Below the pieces are notes generated by a model that was given only the letters and a program-made list of their open reading frames with translations, was not told where the DNA came from and searched no databases. From NCBI GenBank assembly GCA_030612185.1, contig JAUWOI010000297.1, positions 1 to 5,846 of the forward strand: 5,846 bases of DNA, written 5' to 3'. This stretch comes from Anaerolineae bacterium (lineage in GTDB: Bacteria; Chloroflexota; Anaerolineae; B4-G1). The position numbers and the translations under genes were made by a program. Positions 1-4,303 of the stretch are shown in pieces; within the stretch, counting starts at the first letter, position 1; each line of letters opens with the position of its first letter.

Positions 1-4
1 TTTA

Positions 5-77
5 GATCACGAAGAGCACGAAAGTTCACGAAAGGCGCGCAAGCCTTTCGCGTATTTCGCGCCCTTCGTGGTCCAGG
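5..77. repeat. Dispersed palindromic repeat, copy 1
   Basis: This is a long imperfect inverted repeat. The left arm begins GATCACGAAGAGC and the right arm ends CCCTTCGTGGTC. The core is an 8-bp perfect stem (29-36 with 43-50) around a 6-nt loop. Each arm is built from degenerate 9-10 bp units of the form CRCGAAANN (left) or NTTTCGYG (right), so the element is both tandem and palindromic. A second copy lies at 972-1055. The two copies match almost base for base over the first 35 bases and again over the right end (GTGGTCCAGG), but copy 2 has one additional unit. It ends about 40 bases before the first DUF3800 gene. It could be a non-autonomous mobile element or a REP-like structured repeat; the sequence shows no function. 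Confidence 0.8.
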
Positions 78-116
78 ACGAGTGATCATTGTCATCAGGA
101 CTTGCAGGCAAGACGT

Positions 117-779
117 ATGACCCAATCATCGGAGCAACCACGGACAAGCGAACGCGGGCCAAAGTATGCCTTCATGGATTGGTCGGGCGATGTGGGTTTC
201 AAGTTCGATGAGGGCTCGTCAGAGTACCTGGTCTTCGCTCTCGTGTTCACCATTGACTATGCGGCTCTGCACCGGGCTATGCGTGATTTGCGAGAAGCCC
301 GTGGGCTGCCCCGCAACTACGAGTTCCACTACACTCACGTCTCGCGGGGTACCAGGCGCGTTTTCTTTGCCGCTGTGCGGCAGGTGCTGTTCGAGGCAGT
401 AGTTCTGGTCGTGCCCAAGCGTGAGATTTCGCGGTCGCTGGCCCGACGTAACCGGTATGCTCGTTACGAACACTTTGTGGCCGAGTTGGCGGCGTGGGCT
501 TCTGTTGCGAGTTTCAAGGATGCGATTGTATATGTGGATGCGAGAAGCACTCGCAATGAAATTGTGCGTGCTGTGCGACGGGGAATCTCTGCAGCATGTC
601 GGGCGCGAGGCGCCCAGCGGGGGCCGCGCAAAGTGCGCGGCAAGCCGGCCCACGCGGAGGACGGCCTGCAATTGACCGATATGATCGCTGGCGCGGTGGC
701 AGAACGTGAGGAAGGCGGACAGGATTATCTGAGGGGTCTGAAGGAGCGCATTGGGGTCATACGCTACAGCGGGACATAA
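117..779 (+). CDS. DUF3800 domain protein (first copy), DWSGD variant
   Basis: A 220-residue protein that I assign to the DUF3800 family, whose members are thought to have an RNase H-like fold; their biochemical role is mostly unknown. Visible family marks are the N-terminal strand YAFMDWSGDVGF (about 17-28), where the family usually has D-E-S-G; an acidic/aromatic YEFHY at 68-72; a YVD strand with Asp141; and the C-terminal DGLQLTDMIAGAVAER (about 182-197) with Asp188. The glutamate normally following the first aspartate is replaced by Trp22. The ATG at 117 is preferred, with a weak AGG 8 bases upstream; an in-frame TTG at 102 would add five residues. The last three codons including the stop (GGG ACA TAA) lie inside the 89-bp repeat, so the repeat supplies the C-terminus. 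The basic stretch at 162-177 is a likely loop. It is flanked by a palindrome upstream and a direct repeat downstream, which suggests an accessory, transferred gene. Confidence 0.85.
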   Translation: MTQSSEQPRTSERGPKYAFMDWSGDVGFKFDEGSSEYLVFALVFTIDYAALHRAMRDLREARGLPRNYEFHYTHVSRGTRRVFFAAVRQVLFEAVVLVVPKREISRSLARRNRYARYEHFVAELAAWASVASFKDAIVYVDARSTRNEIVRAVRRGISAACRARGAQRGPRKVRGKPAHAEDGLQLTDMIAGAVAEREEGGQDYLRGLKERIGVIRYSGT

Positions 780-859
780 AACCGCCCAGGCTATCCAGGA
801 TATGGGGCTGCCGAAGCAACCCATTCAACCACCTGGCTCGCGCCCATCAGCCGGGCACT
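771..859 (+). repeat. 89-bp direct repeat, copy A
   Basis: An 89-base direct repeat starting GGGACATAAAACCGCCC and ending CAGCCGGGCACT, with a second copy at 1907-1995. By eye the copies differ at three positions only, all in the middle (about 814-818). Both copies are preceded by CTACA, with a one-base indel, so the homology may start slightly earlier. The first nine bases encode the end and stop codon of the first DUF3800 protein. Internal CCAGG/CCTGG sequences could pair, and CCCAGGC (785-791) matches GCCTGGG (865-871) just outside the repeat, so a folded RNA is possible. I do not recognise it as a known riboswitch or insertion sequence. Confidence 0.85.
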
Positions 860-886
860 CTTTCGCCTGGGGGAAACTAGGTCTCA

Positions 887-915
887 CCGGTCAGAGCCGG
901 GGCCAGTTTTTTTGT
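887..915 (+). terminator. Possible Rho-independent terminator after the first DUF3800 gene
   Basis: A short GC-rich inverted sequence, CCGG TCAGAG CCGG (887-900), is followed after six bases by a run of seven T (907-913) and more T-rich sequence. The stem is only about four base pairs, so this is weak. It is the only T-tract of this kind between the two DUF3800 genes and lies downstream of the first one. Confidence 0.25.
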
Positions 916-943
916 TTGACTGCATTTTACCAGAAAGTTGCGG

Positions 944-1124
944 CGATGTCAAGCCGTCGTGGGAGGCGTTTGGATCACGAAGAGCGCGAAAGTTCACGAA
1001 AGGCGCGAAAATCTTTCGCGTATTTCGTGTCGTTTCGCGTCTTTCGTGGTCCAGGCTCGCTCGACGCCATTGTGAGGACGCTGCATTGACGATGAAACGC
1101 ACCTCCCTTTCCGAATACCTCATC
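944..1124 (+). other. Echo of the pstC 5' end, interrupted by the palindrome
   Basis: Two exact matches to the start of pstC occur here in the same order. CGATGTCAAGCC at 944-955 equals 2040-2051, which covers the second ATG codon of pstC. TCCGAATACCTCATC at 1110-1124 equals 2075-2089 and encodes the same S-E-Y-L-I in frame. A TTTACCAG-like stretch sits upstream of both first matches (923-932 and 2012-2020). In pstC the two blocks are 23 bases apart; here they are 154 apart, mostly because the palindromic repeat lies between them. A second, competing match, TGACGATG, occurs at 1087-1094. My reading is a partial duplication of the pstC start, later interrupted. Each match alone is short, so this rests on their order and context. 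Confidence 0.45.
972..1055. repeat. Dispersed palindromic repeat, copy 2
   Basis: The second copy of the palindrome at 5-77. It begins GGATCACGAAGAGC and ends TTTCGTGGTCCAGG, so the ends are inverted repeats of one another (GGATCAC against GTGGTCC, one mismatch). The core stem is CGCGAAA/TTTCGCG (1004-1010 with 1014-1020) around a 3-nt loop. Compared with copy 1 the right arm has one extra unit of about 10 bp, which shows that the internal units expand or contract. It again lies just upstream of a DUF3800 gene, about 40 bases before the first possible start codon at 1092. Confidence 0.8.
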
Positions 1125-1130
1125 AAGGTG

Positions 1131-1742
1131 ATGTACATCGGATTCCTCGACGAAGCGGGGGACGTGAATCCCTTCTCCGGCAGTCGCTTCCTGGTTGTTG
1201 CGGTCCTGATTGTCAGCCGGCCCCGGCCTATTGAACTGCACGTCAAACGTGCGCACCAGCGCCTGAGGCGGAAACCAAAGGCTGGCGAGATGAAAGCATC
1301 CACGTCCGAAGAGCCTGTCACCGAGCGACTGCTCCGCTCGTTGGCCGACGAGGAAATCGCCATTGTCACCGTCGTCGTGGACAAGCAGGGCATCGTCAGG
1401 CCACCCCGGGACGTGGAAGAGATATACCGGGTGGCCGTTGGCCAGGCTGTCCGGCACTGCGTCAAGCACTGGCCTCGCATCACACTTTATCTGGACAAAC
1501 GGTACATGAACAAGAGCCTGCGCTACCGGCTGGAGGAGAGAATCAGGGAGGAACTGGTTGGCACACCACAGGAGATCGTGCTTATCCGGCAGGAGGATTC
1601 AAGGACTCACAAAGCACTCCAGGCAGTGGACTACGTGGCCTGGGCGCTCTTTCAGAAATACGAGAGAGGGGATGATCGTTTCTACCAGATCATCGCTGAC
1701 AAGATCGTCGTGGAGGAAGTGGTTTGCCGTTCCCTATGGTAA
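1131..1742 (+). CDS. DUF3800 domain protein (second copy), canonical-like
   Basis: A 203-residue protein of the DUF3800 family (putative RNase H-fold; role not established). The order of motifs fits: N-terminal MYIGFLDEAGD with Asp7, Glu8 and Gly10; GEMKAS with Glu53 and Lys55; the strand LYLDKRYMNKSLR with Asp122; and the C-terminal SRTHKALQAVDYVAWALFQKYE with Asp167. A set of acidic residues suited to metal binding is thus kept, unlike in the first copy, where DE is DW. Similarity between the two DUF3800 proteins is low outside these motifs, so they are not recent duplicates. I chose the ATG at 1131 because family members usually start a few residues before the DESG-type motif. An in-frame ATG at 1092 would add MKRTSLSEYLIKV, with GAGGA at 1074-1078 rather far upstream; that extension resembles the PstC N-terminus and may be a captured fragment. 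It is followed by the second 89-bp repeat. Confidence 0.85.
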   Translation: MYIGFLDEAGDVNPFSGSRFLVVAVLIVSRPRPIELHVKRAHQRLRRKPKAGEMKASTSEEPVTERLLRSLADEEIAIVTVVVDKQGIVRPPRDVEEIYRVAVGQAVRHCVKHWPRITLYLDKRYMNKSLRYRLEERIREELVGTPQEIVLIRQEDSRTHKALQAVDYVAWALFQKYERGDDRFYQIIADKIVVEEVVCRSLW

Positions 1743-1808
1743 AAGCAAAAAAGCGGCTCCCTCTGGGCCCCGATTTCAGTCTGTCCCGGCGCATCTCAGC
1801 ACCGGCTA

Positions 1809-1828
1809 GGTCCGCTCTACGAGCGGCC
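1809..1828. terminator. Short hairpin downstream of the second DUF3800 gene
   Basis: CCGCTC (1812-1817) and GAGCGG (1821-1826) form a perfect 6-bp stem around the loop TAC, and two more G-C pairs are possible past a bulged T. No T-tract follows, so intrinsic termination is doubtful. The rest of 1743-1906 holds no gene I can support. Confidence 0.25.
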
Positions 1829-1887
1829 AGAGTCACCAGGACTTACGATACCGCTTCCGTAGATTATGATACCACGTCGAAAGAGAT

Positions 1888-1916
1888 TTGTCAAATGCCT
1901 CTACACGGGACATAAA
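1888..1916 (+). promoter_or_regulatory. Possible sigma70-type promoter upstream of pstC
   Basis: TTGTCA at 1888-1893 and CATAAA at 1911-1916 are separated by 17 bases, matching the -35 and -10 consensus at 5/6 and 4/6 positions. The -10 box lies in the first bases of the 89-bp repeat, so arrival of the repeat could have contributed it. Transcription would start about 110 bases before pstC. No E. coli-type Pho box is recognisable here. This is a weak prediction. Confidence 0.3.
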
Positions 1917-1995
1917 ACCGCCCAGGCTATCCAGGATATGGGGCTGCCGCGGCGACCCATTCAACCACCTGGCTCGCGCCCATCAGCCGGGCACT
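1907..1995 (+). repeat. 89-bp direct repeat, copy B
   Basis: The second copy of the repeat at 771-859, differing at three central positions. It lies between the second DUF3800 gene and pstC, with an 8-bp tandem array starting two bases after its end. Together with copy A it brackets the second DUF3800 gene and the second palindrome, giving a direct-repeat-flanked segment of about 1.05 kb (860-1906). Recombination between the copies would delete that segment. Confidence 0.85.
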
Positions 1996-1997
1996 AT

Positions 1998-2037
1998 CTA
2001 CCAACCTACCAATTTACCAGCCTACCAACCTACCAAT
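1998..2037 (+). repeat. Five tandem 8-bp units abutting the pstC start codon
   Basis: Five consecutive octamers: CTACCAAC, CTACCAAT, TTACCAGC, CTACCAAC, CTACCAAT. Units 1-2 and 4-5 form a perfect 16-bp direct repeat. The last two bases of the array are the A and T of the pstC ATG at 2036. The array fills the position where a ribosome binding site would lie and contains no Shine-Dalgarno-like sequence. Arrays like this change length by slippage, which would move upstream signals relative to pstC. Confidence 0.85.
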
Positions 2038-2950
2038 GACGATGTCAAGCCACTTACAGACCAAAGCCACTCTCTCCGAATACCTCATCGAGCGATTTAT
2101 CCGCGTGACCGGCGTCTCGGTCATCCTCTTCCTGGCGCTCATCTTCCTGTTCCTGCTGCGTGAGGGTAGCGCGACGTTTTTTGAGGTGCCGCTGCGCGAT
2201 CTGCTTCGGACTCGCTGGTATCCCAATGAAGGACACTTCGGCCTCCTGCCGCTGGTGATGGGATCACTCTTGGTGACGGCCGGCGCGGCGGTCATCAGCC
2301 TGCCGTTGGGCCTGCTGACGGCGGTCTTCGTCGCTGAGGTTGCGCCCCGCTGGGTGCGGGAAATCCTCAAGCCCTTCATTGAGGTGCTGGCCGGCATCCC
2401 CTCTGTGGTGCTGGGCTTCCTGGGGATGCTGGTTGTCTCACCGTTGATCCGCGAGCATCTGGGCGCGCCGACTGGCCTGACCGCGCTGTCCGGCTCGCTG
2501 ATGCTGGGCTACATGGCGCTGCCGACCATCATCAGCGTGGCCGAGGACGCACTGGATGCCGTGCCCAAGTCCTACCGTGACGCAGCGCTGGCGTTGGGGG
2601 CCACCCGCTGGCAGACCATCTGGCGGGTGACGGTGCCTGCGGCCCGCTCCGGCATTCTCACGGCGATGATGCTGGGGGTGGGGCGGGCCATCGGCGAGAC
2701 GATGGCGGTGATGATGGTCACCGGTAACGCGGCGCGTTTGCCGCTCACGCTTAACTCGTTCCTGATGCCGGTGCGCACGATGACGGCGACCATCGCCGCC
2801 GAGATGGGCGAGGTGGCCCAGGGGAGTACCCATTATCACATCCTGTTCGCCATTGGCCTGGTGCTGTTCGTCATCACCTTCATCGTCAACCTGGCTGCCT
2901 CGTGGACGCTTTTCCGGCAGGGGAAACGGTATGGACGGCTGCTTTCGTAA
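2036..2950 (+). CDS. pstC: Phosphate ABC transporter permease PstC
   Basis: A 304-residue integral membrane protein that with PstA forms the channel of the high-affinity phosphate importer PstSCAB. About six hydrophobic segments can be seen (roughly 24-42, 72-100, 112-136, 150-168, 205-228, 268-291). The cytoplasmic coupling loop that contacts PstB is clear: AALALGATRWQTIWRVTVP (183-201), followed by GRAIGETMAVMMVTGN (216-231), which is characteristic of PstC. The length is normal for the family. Translation may begin at the ATG at 2036 or at the next one at 2042; neither has a Shine-Dalgarno sequence because the 8-bp array lies directly upstream. It is the first pst gene here. PstS, often encoded just upstream, is absent, and DUF3800 modules occupy that position. 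Confidence 0.96.
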   Translation: MTMSSHLQTKATLSEYLIERFIRVTGVSVILFLALIFLFLLREGSATFFEVPLRDLLRTRWYPNEGHFGLLPLVMGSLLVTAGAAVISLPLGLLTAVFVAEVAPRWVREILKPFIEVLAGIPSVVLGFLGMLVVSPLIREHLGAPTGLTALSGSLMLGYMALPTIISVAEDALDAVPKSYRDAALALGATRWQTIWRVTVPAARSGILTAMMLGVGRAIGETMAVMMVTGNAARLPLTLNSFLMPVRTMTATIAAEMGEVAQGSTHYHILFAIGLVLFVITFIVNLAASWTLFRQGKRYGRLLS

Positions 2951-2986
2951 TAGCGAATTGCGAATAGCGGATTGCGAATAGCGAAT
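2951..2986 (+). repeat. 14-bp tandem repeat between pstC and the four-helix-bundle gene
   Basis: TAGCGAATTGCGAA, TAGCGGATTGCGAA and a partial TAGCGAAT follow one another directly after the pstC stop codon. The GCGAAT word recurs, in inverted form and less regularly, after the four-helix-bundle gene (3409-3441) and also between pstA and pstB (4292-4302). The upstream and downstream arrays could be degenerate inverted ends of an inserted unit. Confidence 0.8.
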
Positions 2987-2987
2987 C

Positions 2988-2994
2988 GGGAGGG
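2988..2994 (+). promoter_or_regulatory. Strong ribosome binding site for the four-helix-bundle gene
   Basis: GGGAGGG lies four to five bases before the ATG at 2999 and fixes that start over the upstream in-frame TTG at 2972. It is the best Shine-Dalgarno sequence in the operon; pstC and pstA have none. Confidence 0.75.
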
Positions 2995-2998
2995 AGAG

Positions 2999-3406
2999 AT
3001 GAATTACAAGGCGTGGGAGGCGGAGGTGTCGCCGGAGATCAAGTCGGGGCCGGTGTACAAGTTCTATGCTTATCCCAAAGCGCTATTTTTGTACAACCTC
3101 GTGTGGACCGACTGTGACTACTGGCAGAAAGACCGGCGGGGCTGGGCGATCGTTGAACAGATTATCCGCAGTGCAGGTTCCATCAGTGCCAATATTGAGG
3201 AAGGCTTTGGTCGTGGTTTCGGGCGGGACTACGCCCGCTTCCTCAAGATCGCCGTGGGGTCGGCACGCGAAACCCAGGGCTGGTACTGGCGGGGGCGGAA
3301 GTTGCTGTCACCGGAAGTCTACCAGCACCGCATAGCCTTGCTGGACGAGATCATCGCGCTCCTGGTCACTGAAATCGGGCGTCAGATTCGCAAAGCCCGT
3401 CGCTGA
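2999..3406 (+). CDS. Four-helix-bundle protein of the 23S rRNA intervening-sequence (S23) family
   Basis: A 135-residue soluble protein matching the family first seen encoded in intervening sequences of 23S rRNA genes. Family members form four-helix bundles, some as pentamers; their function is unknown. The diagnostic region is QIIRSAGSISANIEEGFGR (54-72), followed by ARFLKIAVGSARETQGWYW (79-97) and two C-terminal helices ending in a basic tail, RQIRKARR. The N-terminal part is slightly longer than usual, and about 115-130 residues is typical. It lies in the same direction between pstC and pstA, with gaps of 48 and 36 bases, each filled with short repeats, and has its own strong ribosome binding site. 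It has no known link to phosphate uptake. Insertion as a small mobile cassette that keeps the operon readable is the likeliest explanation (inference). Confidence 0.9.
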   Translation: MNYKAWEAEVSPEIKSGPVYKFYAYPKALFLYNLVWTDCDYWQKDRRGWAIVEQIIRSAGSISANIEEGFGRGFGRDYARFLKIAVGSARETQGWYWRGRKLLSPEVYQHRIALLDEIIALLVTEIGRQIRKARR

Positions 3407-3408
3407 CT

Positions 3409-3441
3409 CGTCATTCGTCATTTGCCATTCGTTCATTCGCC
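3409..3441 (+). repeat. Heptamer-type repeat between the four-helix-bundle gene and pstA
   Basis: CGTCATT, CGTCATT, TGCCATT, CGTTCATT and CGCC run in tandem up to two bases before the pstA ATG. Read on the - strand the array gives GGCGAATGAACGAATGGC, which resembles the GCGAAT array at 2951-2986, so the four-helix-bundle gene is bounded by imperfect inverted arrays. No Shine-Dalgarno sequence for pstA is present in it. Confidence 0.7.
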
Positions 3442-3442
3442 T

Positions 3443-4288
3443 ATGTCCAGACAACTGCGCCAACAACTCGGTTTTGCACTCCTGAGTCTCGCTACTATCG
3501 CGGTAGTGCTACCCATCCTGTTCGTCGTGATCTACATCGTCGTACAGGGTGCGCCTGCCATCTCGTGGGAGTTCATCGCGGCGATGCCCCGCGATGGGAT
3601 GCGCGCCGGTGGCGTCTGGCCGGCCATCGTCGGCACGGGACTCCTGACGCTGGGGACCGCCGTCTTCGCCGTGCCCGTGGGTGTGGCGGTCGCGATCTAT
3701 CTGACGGAGTACGCCCGCGACACGCTGATCACGCGCCTCATCCGGCTGGCGATCATCAACCTGGCGGGGGTGCCATCGGTCGTCTACGGCCTTTTCTGCC
3801 TGGGGCTGTTCGTCATCTTCCTCCAGTTCGGCACCTCCATCCTGGCCGGATCGCTGACGCTGGCGATTATGACGTTGCCGGTGATCATCAGCACGGCGGA
3901 GGAAGCGTTGCGGGCTGTGCCCCAGTCCTTTCGCATCGTCAGCATCTCGTTAGGGGGCACGCAATGGCAGACCGTCCGGCGCGTCGTGTTGCCCCAGGCG
4001 CTGCCGGGTATCCTCACCGGCGTGATTCTGGGGCTGGAGCGGGCTGCGGGTGAGACCGCGCCGATCCTCTTCACCGTCGCAGCCTTCTTCCTGCCGCGTC
4101 TGCCTGGCTCGATCTTCGACCAGACGATGGCGCTGCCTTATCATCTGTTTGTCATCAGCACCCAGGTGCCGGGGATGCCGATACGTATCCAGTACGGTAC
4201 GGTGTTGGTGCTCCTCGTCTTCGTGCTTTCGATGAACGTCCTGGCGGCGATAGTGCGCAGCCGCTTCCACGCCAAACGGCAGTGGTGA
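3443..4288 (+). CDS. pstA: Phosphate ABC transporter permease PstA
   Basis: A 281-residue membrane protein, the partner of PstC in the phosphate channel. Hydrophobic segments lie at about 12-35, 62-88, 104-127, 133-151, 187-215 and 251-271. The coupling loop reads SISLGGTQWQTVRRVVLPQALPGI (167-190), with GGT where permeases commonly have GAT. It is followed by ERAAGETAPILFT (199-211), the PstA signature, here with Glu199 where Gly is common (GRAxGETAP). The ATG at 3443 gives a normal N-terminus (MSRQLRQQLGFALL); a TTG at 3422 in the same frame lies inside the repeat and is unlikely. It has no Shine-Dalgarno sequence. It sits 15 bases before pstB and is probably co-transcribed with it. Confidence 0.96.
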   Translation: MSRQLRQQLGFALLSLATIAVVLPILFVVIYIVVQGAPAISWEFIAAMPRDGMRAGGVWPAIVGTGLLTLGTAVFAVPVGVAVAIYLTEYARDTLITRLIRLAIINLAGVPSVVYGLFCLGLFVIFLQFGTSILAGSLTLAIMTLPVIISTAEEALRAVPQSFRIVSISLGGTQWQTVRRVVLPQALPGILTGVILGLERAAGETAPILFTVAAFFLPRLPGSIFDQTMALPYHLFVISTQVPGMPIRIQYGTVLVLLVFVLSMNVLAAIVRSRFHAKRQW

Positions 4289-4303
4289 GGTGAATGGCGA
4301 ATA

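Noticed and set aside
219..824. Long open frame on the - strand opposite the first DUF3800 gene
   Set aside because: It overlaps a well-supported gene on the other strand, its product shows no recognisable motif, and it runs into the 89-bp repeat.
771..915. Riboswitch spanning the 89-bp repeat and the following T-tract
   Set aside because: I compared it mentally with cobalamin, TPP and c-di-AMP types and could not match conserved cores. The second copy lacks the part after GGGCACT, so the downstream segment is not conserved.
5..1055. CRISPR array
   Set aside because: The two palindromes are 0.9 kb apart with a gene between them, and their internal units are contiguous with no spacers.
751..1089. 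Open frame running through the 89-bp repeat and the second palindrome
   Set aside because: The peptide is mostly translated repeat. Palindromes made of CGCGAAA units stay open in several frames by composition.
912..1130. N-terminal extension of the second DUF3800 protein back to 912
   Set aside because: The added residues come from the pstC-like fragment and the palindrome, and family members start close to the DEAGD motif. Only 1092 remains a serious alternative start.
1865..1870. TATGAT as a -10 box for pstC
   Set aside because: No acceptable -35 box lies 15-19 bases upstream; the TTGTCA/CATAAA pair further on has better spacing.
771..1995. Composite transposon bounded by the 89-bp repeats
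   Set aside because: No transposase of a known type is encoded, the repeats have no clear terminal inverted ends, and no target-site duplication is seen. The segment is better described as repeat-flanked.
1998..2037. CRISPR or phage attachment site at the octamer array
   Set aside because: The units are only 8 bp and directly adjacent, with no spacers, no integrase and no tRNA gene nearby.
2438..2839. Open frames on the - strand within pstC, pstA and pstB
   Set aside because: They are shadows caused by high third-position G+C; their products are rich in Arg, His and Pro and lack domain features.
2999..3406. A true 23S rRNA intervening sequence
   Set aside because: No rRNA sequence surrounds it; both neighbours are pst genes, so only the protein family is shared.
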